From Mastigamoeba balamuthi (Eukaryota; Evosea; Mastigamoebida; Mastigamoebidae), in assembly GCA_902651635.1 (NCBI GenBank), contig CACRSC010000037.1:317701-381700 (forward strand): 64,000 nucleotides of DNA, given 5' to 3'. Below, piece by piece: positions 22,823 to 32,694 of this stretch. The notes under the pieces are model-generated. The model worked only from the letters and a program-made list of their open reading frames with translations. It had not been told where the DNA came from and did not search any database. Positions within the stretch are counted from its first letter, which is position 1. Every line of letters starts with the position of its first letter. A program made the translations under genes and the position numbers.

Positions 22823-25800
22823 TTAAGGGATTTCTGTGAGAGCCACAGGGCTTGGTGCTATCTTGCTGAGTGTTGGAGTCATTGATCCGAACCCGTTGCT
22901 CATGTCTTGTGGCATGAAAGACGCCATAATTTCGTCATCAGAAACATCATGAATATCGACAGTCAGGGATACTTCTGACAGTGGGATGTTTGGAGTAAGT
23001 GGAGAGCTGGCACTTAGATCTGACGGCATCTCGAATGCCCCAGCAGCCTGATGGCACAGTAAGTAATTAATTGACCGAAATTGAACTCACAGCAAAGGTC
23101 TGGGGCCAGTTTCGGAGTATCTGAAACACAGAGGGCCTTCTCTCGGGCTGCTTCTGCCAGCAACGGCGAAGCAGAACAGCGACTTCCTTGGGTGTTGTTG
23201 GCGGAATCTCAGGCTGATCTGCCTGCTTCTGTGGGATCGATTCATCAACTGCCACATCTCTCTGGACCTCTTGAGCTTGCCCAGAGGCTGTGTGCTGTGC
23301 TGATATGGACGAGGACTTGTTTGAGTCAGTCATTGCAGAGTATAGTTCTGCCGGCAAGAGCAGTTCCCAGAGAATAATACCGAAGGCTACAAGAAACAAT
23401 TTTGAGTGAAGTCGAAAAAAAGAGGTCTTACCGAATACATCCGTGGCAGTCGTAGCCGGCTTGCCCTCGATTATCTCAGGTGCGAGCCAGGTGGCATGCC
23501 TCTTGTTGGTGCTACTTGAGTGCTTCCCCTTGGAGCACCAGAAGTCACAGATCTTTGTCACCATGCTGCCGTCGATCTGTACGCTCTGAGCTTGGGATGC
23601 TATTAAGGAGGTGACGAACCATGAGAGAATCACTCGACAGGTTTCCGTGGACTACGGGTGGCTTGGAAGAATGAAGGTAGGCTATCCCCTTTATCGTGTC
23701 CTGCCAGCAACGAATCAGACAAATTTTGGAGGTGCACAGGGACACTCACAAACGCAATTGCGACTTGATTATAGTAGTTCATGTTCTGCTTGTTCTTCTT
23801 CAGGTAATCATGCAGCGACCCAGATGCCATGTACTCTATAGAGGTCATCAGAGACAGACTGTTTAAATGCGAGAGGTTCGAACCGCTGACAATGAGAAGA
23901 TCCACCTTGGACTCGCTGTACCCGAGCGTCATCAGCAGATTGGGGTGGTGCAGGTTTTGTGTCAAGGCCATCTCGCCCTTGATGATGTCGAGGTCCTCAC
24001 GCGAGATGGACGTCTTTTCGATGACTTTGATGGCCACAGGTGTCCCGTGCCAGTCTCCGTTGTGCACTGTTCCGAACTGGCCCTTGCCGATGCGCTCCCC
24101 GATCTCCAGCTCGCTTCTCTTGATCTTCTTCAGCGAAGGCCTTCCCATGCGTTTTGCGGCAATTATGATAATGAGCAGAGAGCACACGACCGCGAATCCA
24201 GGTATCGTGGTGGACAGGATCACTGTGAGTTCCGTGTCGTCGCCCTCAGAAGATACTCGAGGGTCAAACTCTAGTCCACAACGCCGGACCTCGTTGATGG
24301 CGAAAGGAACATAGGTAAAGCTGCCCATCGACAGCTTCGTGAGGTAGACTGTGTCCATTCCCTGGTTGCACAGCCTCTCGCCGCTGCTCTGGTCGTTGAA
24401 TGGCCCCACTGTGACCTTGTTGTCTATTTTGAAGTACTTTGTGGCGTAGATGGCGTCGAGCAGGCTGTCCGCCGTGACCTTCTTCGGCGCGCTCTCGCTC
24501 ATGCTGCCAATCACCGCGGAGAGGAACTTGCCGAGGAAGAACCCCTCGAACTGCTGCTGCATCTGGTTGTCGGACGACACCCAGCTCTCGAACTCCTGGC
24601 GCAGAGGGCTGTTGGACGGCAGCATCGAGAGTGGCATGGTCAGCGACGCCCTGTAGAGGTGCGCCCAGCTGCTGTTGCTGCTGATGGACCGCAACGTGTC
24701 CAGCATGTCGTAGGCATCGATGACCGAGGAGAGCACAACGGGGCTCGAAGTCCCGATGGCCTGAACGAGCTGCCAGGCGTCATCGGGGGACGCCACGATG
24801 ATGAACGAGCTGCCCGCCGCCGCTGCGCTTGCGGCGTCCGAGACGGCCTGGTCGATGTCGCTGTAGGGCATGTATGCGAGCCGGACGTTCTGGGTGGTCA
24901 GGTTGCCCAGAAGCTGCCAAGGTCATCAGCGACAAAGTCGGAATGCGAGGGCGCGCACGTTGCGATCCTCGCAGAGTTGGAGGCCCTGCCAGTATTCTCT
25001 CCCAACCTTCCCGTGCGTCGCGGTGTTCCACGCTACCGTGATGAGATGCGCCATCTCCTTCTGGATGAGGAACGACGCGGCGGTCCGGGCCTCCTGGTAG
25101 TACGAGGCGAAGAGGTTGACGATCCCTCTGCGCGCCGTGTGAGAGGCTGCGAGGCGCCGAAGCTGCTGAGCAGCGCGCACCTGTTGAAGGGGCTCCTCAG
25201 GGACAGAAGGCCCGAGCGCGGCGCAATCAACGGGAGGAACTCCCCCTTGCGGATCAGCTCCAGGGCGGTGGCCATCTCACTCTCGTTGAAGCCAATGACC
25301 GCCACAGCCTGGCCACGCACCCCGGGTCGTCAGACGCACAGCGGGCGATACGCCCTGAGACACGCACATCTCTGCTCTTTAGGTCCTTGATGCCCCCGGC
25401 GACTTCCTGGCCCAGAGTGGCTGTCATGGCCATCAGCCTCTCGCTGGCGCTGTTGTGGTCGCTGATGGCCGCCGAGAGGCCAATCTGGATGAGGCTGTCC
25501 TCTGTGGTGTCGTAGTATTGGTCGTACCCCACGACGGCCCTCGGCGACGTGGTGTTCCAGCCGGCCACCGAGCAGCCACTGAACTTGTACGACCACTGCT
25601 TGAAGGCGTCCAGCAGGCTCCCGTCGCTCGTGTTCATCACCGTGGCGAAGACCTGGTGCGCTCCCTGGTTGCACCAGTCGTCCTCTGTCTGCGTAGCACC
25701 ATCGCTGCCCACGCCATCGCCGTAGGGCCCCAGCGTCCAGCTGCTGCACAGCTTGAACGTGCGGATGTCGCGGAAGACGGTGTCGAGGAAGTTGGCCCGC

Positions 25801-27039
25801 GTCAGCGGCCATCCGTACAGCTCCAGTGCCCGCGACGCCGCCGTCGCGACGAGGCGCCCCGCGATGAACCCCTCGAGCGCCACGTGCGTCAGGTTCGTCC
25901 CCGGCCTGTACTTCCTCATCGCGCTCTGGAACTCGCTGTGTGCGTGTGCTCTGTGAGGCTGTCCTGGCGTGTGCTTGTGTGTGTCTCTGCGCTCTCAGCA
26001 CGCACGTTACGATGCGGTACTTGGAGTCCCTCTGGGCGGGTATGGGCACCGCCTGAGTGAAGTAGATCGGCGACGTCTCCCAGAGCGTGTCCCAGACAGA
26101 CTGGGGCGCGGCGGCGTGGAGCTCCGCGGCCGTGACGATGGAGACGGACATCACCACCACCGCGGGCTTGTGCTGGCTGACTATCTCGGTGAGCAGCGCG
26201 CCTGACAGGCCCGGCCCCGCCAGCAGCACGAGCGCCCGCGGAGCCCTCCGGGCGTAGAGTTGCCGCACGGCCTCGGCGGCCGCGGATCTGAGGTCGCCAG
26301 GGGCCGACACGATGGAGTGCACGTACGACGAGAGCAGCGTGGTGTTGAGGGACTTGAGCGAGATGTTGAGGAAGTTGACGGCGTCGTGGGCGAAGGGCGT
26401 GTCCTCGTAGAAGACGGCCGTGGAGCTGAGCATCTCCCACTCGCTCGAGAGCAGCGACACCATGGCGCTGAGCTCGTCGCGCAGCCCCGGCCGCGCGAGG
26501 ACCACGCCTGCCCGCCTGCCCCCCGACGCCGAGCTCGTGTTCTGGAGGGCCGCCGACTGCGTGCGCAGGAGCAGGCTGCCCGAGAGCGCCCCGACGAAGG
26601 GCACAGGCGCCTCGCCCGCCCGCACAGAGGCCGCCATCGCGACGAGCGCGGCCTCGCTGGCGGCCGACCCGACGGTGCCGGCGATGGCGAACGCGGGGCC
26701 CATGCCGCCGGCGCCCTCGCAGAGCAGCTGCTCGACGTTGAGCTTCTGGCGGGCCGCGTCGTAGGCGTCGTCGAGCGACGCCAGAGCGAACTTGATCGGC
26801 GAGGTCTCGTTGGCGAGGGCGAGGGCGGCCTCCATGCCGGCACGCATGTCGAGGCCCGTCCGCGCGTGGAGGCCTGAGAAGGCTGCCGACTGCCCGACGA
26901 CCATCACCACCTGCTCCGCGTCGCTCTCGTTGCCGGGGCTCAGGTCGTGAGGCACGTCGACGCAACGCACAGCCGCCGCATGCACCGAGGCGGCGAGGCA
27001 GCAAAGCAGCAGCTGGGCAAGCGATGGTGAGCCCGGCAT
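22823..27039 (-). CDS. Receptor pseudokinase with two periplasmic-binding-like domains (natriuretic-receptor-like layout)
   Basis: Signal peptide MPGSPSLAQLLLCCLAASVH. First ligand-binding (ANF/PBP type I) domain: VVMVVGQSAAFSG, then GPAFAIAGTVGSAASEAALV. A second begins near 25330 (AVAVIGFNESEMATALELIR; NLFASYYQEARTAASFLI). One TM helix follows (AVVCSLLIIIIA) at about 24170. The kinase-like domain has a complete glycine loop (IGKGQFGTVHNGDW), VAIK lysine and alphaC Glu. The catalytic loop reads HGNLSSDSLM instead of HRDLxxxN, and DFG is DFW. Catalytic Asp and Asn are therefore absent. HGNL is the hallmark of receptor guanylyl cyclase kinase-homology domains, but no cyclase follows; the protein ends in a Ser-rich tail. 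Probably a signalling scaffold or allosteric receptor. Confidence 0.82.
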
Positions 27040-28914
27040 TGATGATGTGCTGTGTTTGGTTGTGTTTTTGAGTGTGTCAGCCAATATGGGTCTACAAGCA
27101 GGAGCACACATTCTTCTGCGCAGCAGGCGGATAGTGTACATGCTACCCGTTTCTGCAAAGGACCCACTTGACGATTTCGCTACATTTCGCTGCTTCTGGG
27201 TTATGGCGTGTGGAGCCGTGGTAATCATTCTGCACACCCCGGAAAAGTGACCGACGACGACTTGTTCCACTTTGGGTAACATAACCTCCAAGGTATAGGG
27301 TGTGAAGCCCGGGCTGCGCATCGTCGGACGGCAATCCGCCCATAAGGGCACATGAAAGCTTGTGCCAGACGTGGTTCCAAGAGAAGGTACTAGATGCCTC
27401 GCTCGTATATGTGCAGAATGACCCCGGAGAAGTGGAACATCGCTCTTAAAGAGGACGAACGGAATGCAGAATTTTGGGGATTTTCGGGTTCAAGACACGG
27501 ACCGTGGCCAATAGAGTCGCCTTAGCGAGAACTCCCATGGGCATTCCTCTTCGACCCTTCGCGAAGTCCCTCTAATTTCATCAGTGTAGTTTTTCCAGAC
27601 CTAACGGTACATAGCAAGGGTTTCCACAGCAATTCGCCTCAGAGGCCGTGCACAGTTTTATCCAAGGGAACAGATCACCTGGCCCGTTTAATACTTCCTG
27701 TACACATTGCACCTCTGCCCCCCATGCCTTCTGCCACTTTCCCTTTCCTCCCTGCACTTCAACTATGCACAGAAGTATTTTCATATTGCAATTCGGGGAT
27801 ATCTCGGCAGAAACAACAGATTGCCCGAAGGGGTCGTCGAGACATGCCCAGAGCAATTAGAATGGTGTACATATTGTGCAACATCGCGGATATCATGCCA
27901 GATGAACCACAAATGTGGGCAATAAACCAAGCAGGAAAAAAGAATGATGCCACTGCACTTCAGTACACTGTAGCATATGAAGCATGAGATAAAGACAGAA
28001 GATCAGAACAACAAGTCCAAACACAAATACGATGGGTGAGCATCATGCAAGACTAGCTGGAGGGATGAGCCACGTCACACGAAGCACAAAAGAAGCATAC
28101 CCAGGGACCAACCGAAATCACCCTTCAATTTACCATATACACGTCTCCCACCCCCTTAAAATCAGAGACACCCATGCAACACCCCTTTATTCGCGGTTAT
28201 GGAGCCATCTGTGAAGGAAATGAATTACAAACTCAAACCACAGAACAGCAAAATATCCCAGTTATTGTGGCACGAAAACTTGCAGGTACTCAAACAGCCC
28301 TGACTGTAAATGTATGACCCTAGATACTGTATTTCCTATCCCACCTGAACAAGCACCCTTCATCAGAGTCATCAAGAAACACCGCAGGCCCAATGTAGGC
28401 ACCTATACTATCAGCAGCACGTTCAATAGGTATGCACTAAGAGTATGAACAAAAAAACAGGACGACATCCTGAGATGCACTCGGATGCACCTCCTCACAA
28501 CATAAACCCCCCCTCACACACCACCCACTATACACTCCCCCTCCCAAAGATACACCCTGACCTCGAAAGGGGCCTATTCCTAACTGGTAGTGAAAGAAGT
28601 ACCAACATTGATCATTGACTAGATAGGTGCCAAATTGTCTGCACATTTGCAGTGATCCCAAATTGCTACTAGAATAAATGTGAAAAGTGTATCAATGAAT
28701 AAGATGTAAATACATTGATTTAGCTGAATCAATTGAAAAAATCAAATATTCCTTTAGTCAATGAGAAGTGAGATATCCATAAATATCTAACACAAGTAAT
28801 TTACTGTTATTCCAGTTTTTGATTCACCCCTCACAGCAGTAGTTGTTCATAAAGAAGTTAACAGGAAGCAACAATTGTTGATTTCTGACATTCTTGTTGA
28901 GAAGAGACATGCGT
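27040..28914. other. Intergenic region, no gene recognised
   Basis: About 1.9 kb of mixed composition, becoming AT-rich towards 28.9 kb. Several short frames are open on both strands without homology or exon signals. No tRNA, repeat array or transposase motif was seen. Confidence 0.4.
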
Positions 28915-31591
28915 CTAATTATGAGACTTGAGCCAGTTACGGGCATCGGGAGCAGTTCCATAGATTGCATCCATCGCAGCAGTCTTTCCCAGCATTGTCT
29001 CAACTGCTCTGAAACATTTAGTGCCCCTGAGCCTTGTCACCATTGGAGTAATGGAAAAATCAAGGTACAGGTGTGCATAATGATTATCATCACAGAAGAC
29101 TGGAAAGTTGTAGATATGAGAATGAGCAATGCCATCCCAGCAGAATAGATCATTGAATGAGATCATCTCAACACGTGACTCCAGATCAGGTCTCTTCTGA
29201 AGAACTTCCTTTACCCAGCCGATCTCCGGATTATCAATAACTTCAGACATCTTGCGGTCGCATTTGGAAGCATCATTGCATGTCTTGAGACAGGTGGAAG
29301 GAAAGTCATCGACATTAAACCCTGATTGCCAAGGTTTGCCGAAATGAGGATTATCCACTACAACTATGGTACAGTTGGCGCTGGAAATGTATAGCTCAGC
29401 CCACTCTTTGAAGTGTTCATGAAAATTGGTCATGGGGTTTCGATACTGTTGTCTGGAGTTATTGGGTATCTAAGTGAGCATACGTACCCTGTACGAGAGC
29501 AAAATTGCTCGCAATGCATAGCCATCAGAGAACCACCACTCCGGAGTAACCCATCTACCTTTGCCATCACTTGCTGGGTAGAAAGAGGTGTTGAGAGACT
29601 CAGCATAATGTACTGCCATGGGCCACATGTGTTGTATATGTGAATCTCCATTTGTCATAAACAAGACTCGGGGATCTCTCTTGCGATATCGTAGAATGAT
29701 GGGGAAAAGGTCAGTCTTGGGAAAAATTGGGTGGCCATTAACAAAGTCCACGCCCAGAGCATTTCTCCTCAGTACAAGAGGATCATATGAATTGTTGAAA
29801 TGCCAGGGCCACGTCTCTGAAAAACTACTAACACTATTAGAGAATACTGGGAAGAAAAGGAAGCAAACCTTGATGTGTTTTTCGGAATAAAAGGAGAAGG
29901 CCCAGGTGGAAGGGGCTGAACGTGAGGTTCCCTCGAAGCCATGTGACTCAGAGTTGCAGAAAAAGCCAATCCAAAGCCAACAACAACCACAGTCAGCAAC
30001 CTCGACCACTTCGACTTTTGGACAGGCTTCTGCTCATTGCAGTGTCAGTCAGGGAAATGAAAGTAGGCAAACCTCTATGACTAAGTAGCCAAATGAAGAT
30101 GACATTGCCGTTAGTAGAAGCTCAACAAACCACAGATTCTTGCGAGTATTTGTGAAGGGGACATAGAACATACAGATAACATTGATGGGCCAGTGATAAA
30201 GATAGATTGAATAGGACATATTTCCAATGGACTCCACGATTGGGACCCTGTATTCGAACTTGCACGCAATCAGAATGGCTGTTGCAATACAGACGGGCAA
30301 TGTCAACAGGTTGGGATATCCCTCTCTATTTGCGGCACTTGTCAGACAGAAAGATGGTAATGTCGGAGAAAATAGTATGCTCACCCTGGAGTGAAGATGC
30401 TGGCAATAACTATGATCCCTAGGCACACAATGTAAGCGGAAATCCAGGGCTTTGTCTTCCTGGGTGCTATGTGGCTCTGGATCAGGCGATCATAATGTGA
30501 TACAAGAGCACCCAATCCAAATTCCCAGTAGCGACTGGCAACAAAATAGAAACGCCACTTTACCGGCTGAGCGAAAATGGTGGCAAACGACAGCAACGAC
30601 GTCACAATTAACAAGGGCCCAACAACCTTGGAAAAACGAGCTGGAGACCTAATGGCCAGATAAAGAAGTAGTAGTAAGGCTGGCACAAGGACATAGAGCT
30701 GCTCCTCAACAGCGAGTGACCAGTAGTGCAGAACAATGCTGGGGTGTGGGTCCGCAAAGTACCTGCACGTTCCACAATGGAGACAGATGTTAGTAACCCT
30801 GCTGCCGGAGGCACAAGCAATCTCTCCTTCTGGTTATTTAGCATCTAGGGTGAGAAGGACTCACCCCTGCTTCATCGTGAGATACCGGAAGTTTGCAATC
30901 TGCAGCGATGCCCAGAAGATGTCGCGGAACCTCTTGCCACAGCCCTCCGTGTCGCACATCGCCGAGTGCCACAGGAACGCAACCAGCACCGTCAGCATGA
31001 CGATGCTGGGCGGCTGCAGCCTCTTGGCGCGGCGGCACACAAAGTCGAGCAGCGAGAACTTGCCTTGCTCCAGGCTCTTGATCTGTTTGTATGGTTACTT
31101 ACATAAGGTGTTGGTGTTGGTGAGCACATAAACGTGAGATTGCTGTCTCTGCTGCAGTGTCTCATAAACGTGAGACTGCTTGTGCACAAATGGTGCAATT
31201 TTCTTCTACCGCCTTGCCAGCCGGGAGCACGTGTGCGGTGACGCACCACAGACCCGAAGACCAGAAAACCGCTAATGACGAAGAAGACGTCGACGCCGAC
31301 GAACCCGCCGCGGGCCCAGCGGAAGCCCGCGTGGAACAGCACCACCGCAGCCACCGCGACGGCCCGCAGCGCCTGGATGTCCGCCCGCCTCTGCCGCTGC
31401 TGCTCCCCCGCGCTGCCCGCGTCTGCCGGGGCCTCGCCGTCGTCGAGGTCGTCGCGCTGCCGTGGCTGCCTCTGCTGCCTCTGCTGCTGCTGGTCGTCTG
31501 GCGGCTGCGTGGCCACCAGGGGGCCGCTGTCCTCGTTGCGGCACGCCACGTGGAGCTCGACGTCGTGGGCGGGCTCTTGCGGGTCGAGCAT
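28915..31591 (-). CDS. OafA/YrhL-type membrane O-acyltransferase with SGNH domain
   Basis: Exon 1 (start MLDPQEPAH) has a Gln-rich cytosolic lead, then the classic acyltransferase-3 entry: ADIQALRAVAVAAVVLFHAG and GGFVGVDVFFVISGFLVF. Later exons give FSLLDFVCRRAKRLQPPSIV, HYWSLAVEEQLYVLVPALLL, RYWEFGLGALVSHYDRLI and SIGNMSYSIYLYHWPINVIC, making a ten-helix-type membrane domain. The C-terminal SGNH domain shows FMTNGDSHIQHMWP (GDSH Ser block) and FCDDNHYAHLYL (D-x2-H block). Both catalytic blocks are present. Bacterial relatives O-acetylate surface polysaccharides, taking acetyl from the cytosol and handing it to the SGNH domain. The 3' exons are notably AT-rich compared with exon 1 and with neighbours. 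Confidence 0.85.
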
Positions 31592-31877
31592 GTGTGTGCG
31601 GGTTTCGACAAATGCGCAATGCTCGTTGGTTAAGGACAGAATTGCACGTCGGGTTCCGGTCAGAATCTGTTTGATCTCTCAGCCGACCGGAGGGGTGTTA
31701 CGTATTTCCAGCCATTTTCTCAGTTCCGCAGAGGAGATACCGTACGTCGGCGGGAGAAGAGCGAGAGGGCTGCCAGCCGTGCTACACGTTCAGCTACCGG
31801 GCTTGGTTTGTTGGCAGACCCGCACCGCACAACCGGCCAGCAAAACACGAATGGGAAGGGGACTGCCGCGGTGTGTT

Positions 31878-32584
31878 TCACGGGTGGTTGGCCTGCCGCT
31901 CAGCTGCTCCGGATGGCATTCCCCTGGCGACCGTCTCGACGAACCTGGCGGCCATGACAGCGACGTCGGTGCCGTCCTCGTCGCGGATGACGTGGCCGCT
32001 GTCCGCCAGAGCTGCGATGGCCCTGTCCACGTACAGGCCCGCGGCATCCCTGGCCTCCTGCGAGCCCCTCATCCTCTCCACCGCGCCCCTCTTGACGGCC
32101 TCGAGGACCTGCGACCACGTCGCAATAAAGAAACCCGTCCATCCAACGTCATAAACGATAGAAAACGAGAAAAACCCGGAGGGGGAAAAGGGGACGGCTT
32201 CAAGGACCTGCGGCCACGTCACAGGAAAGAAAACCGTACGTCCCGACGTCATAAAACGATAGAAAACCGTTCGGAAAGGAAAACCCAGAGGGGGGAAGTG
32301 GGCACCTGGGCCATCGGGGTGGGGACGCCGAGGAGCTGCAGGAGGGAGCGGCACCAGCCGGCGTAGACGACGAAGGGGGCGCTGTCGTGGTCGGCGAGGG
32401 CCTCGGCGAGCTTGGCGACGTGGAACTGGCAGTCGCGGGCGCACTTGGCCCGCGCGGCCTGCGCGTCGCCGAACGACGCAAGCACCCCGGGGAACGCCCG
32501 CTCGCACTCGCCCACGACGCCCTCGGCCAGCTCCAGGTACCGCTGCCGCAGCTCCTGCGCGGCCTCGGTCTCCGCACCGGCCAT
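31878..32584 (-). CDS. Small helical protein with 4-residue microexon, family unassigned
   Basis: Exon 1 (32306-32584, 93 codons) begins MAGAETEAAQELRQRYLELA. It contains CARDCQFHVAKLAEALADHD and FVVYAGWCRSLLQLLGVP, an all-helical pattern resembling N-terminal helical domains I associate with bacterial cobalamin-binding or sensor proteins; this resemblance is from memory and weak. Then a 12-nt exon (32196-32207, VLEA) and a last exon (31878-32108) starting VLEAVKRGAVERMRG. All joins are phase 0, total 173 residues. The microexon and one of its two flanking introns arose by tandem duplication. Skipping the microexon leaves the frame intact. No signal or membrane segment is present. Only 110 nt separate this start from the divergent NXF1 start. 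Confidence 0.65.
32109..32305 (-). repeat. Tandemly duplicated intron (two homologous introns around a microexon)
   Basis: Introns 32208-32305 and 32109-32195 are clearly related. Both run from a CCCCTT/CCCCCCTC start through GGGTTTTTC/GGGTTTTCC, TTTTCTATCGTTT, ATGACGT and GGTTTCTTT/GGTTTTCTTT to GCGACGTGGTCGCAG/GTGACGTGGCCGCAG. The unit also carried the 12 exon bases GTCCTYGARGCC. Confidence 0.85.
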
Positions 32585-32617
32585 CCCGAGAACAACTGAG
32601 CAGCGAGCTTTGTTCTG

Positions 32618-32694
32618 TTGGGATATTTTCCCCGAGGGGTAGAGAAAGATACGAGAATCTCTGTGTCGGAATCTGCGAAATCAATTCAATCCAA
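32618..32694 (+). promoter_or_regulatory. 110-bp divergent promoter region with GATATTTTC box
   Basis: GATATTTTC at 32622-32630, then GAGAATCTC at about 32652, lie between start codons at 32584 (minus) and 32695 (plus). Both genes must share this short control region. The box matches those seen upstream of other genes in the window. Confidence 0.4.
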
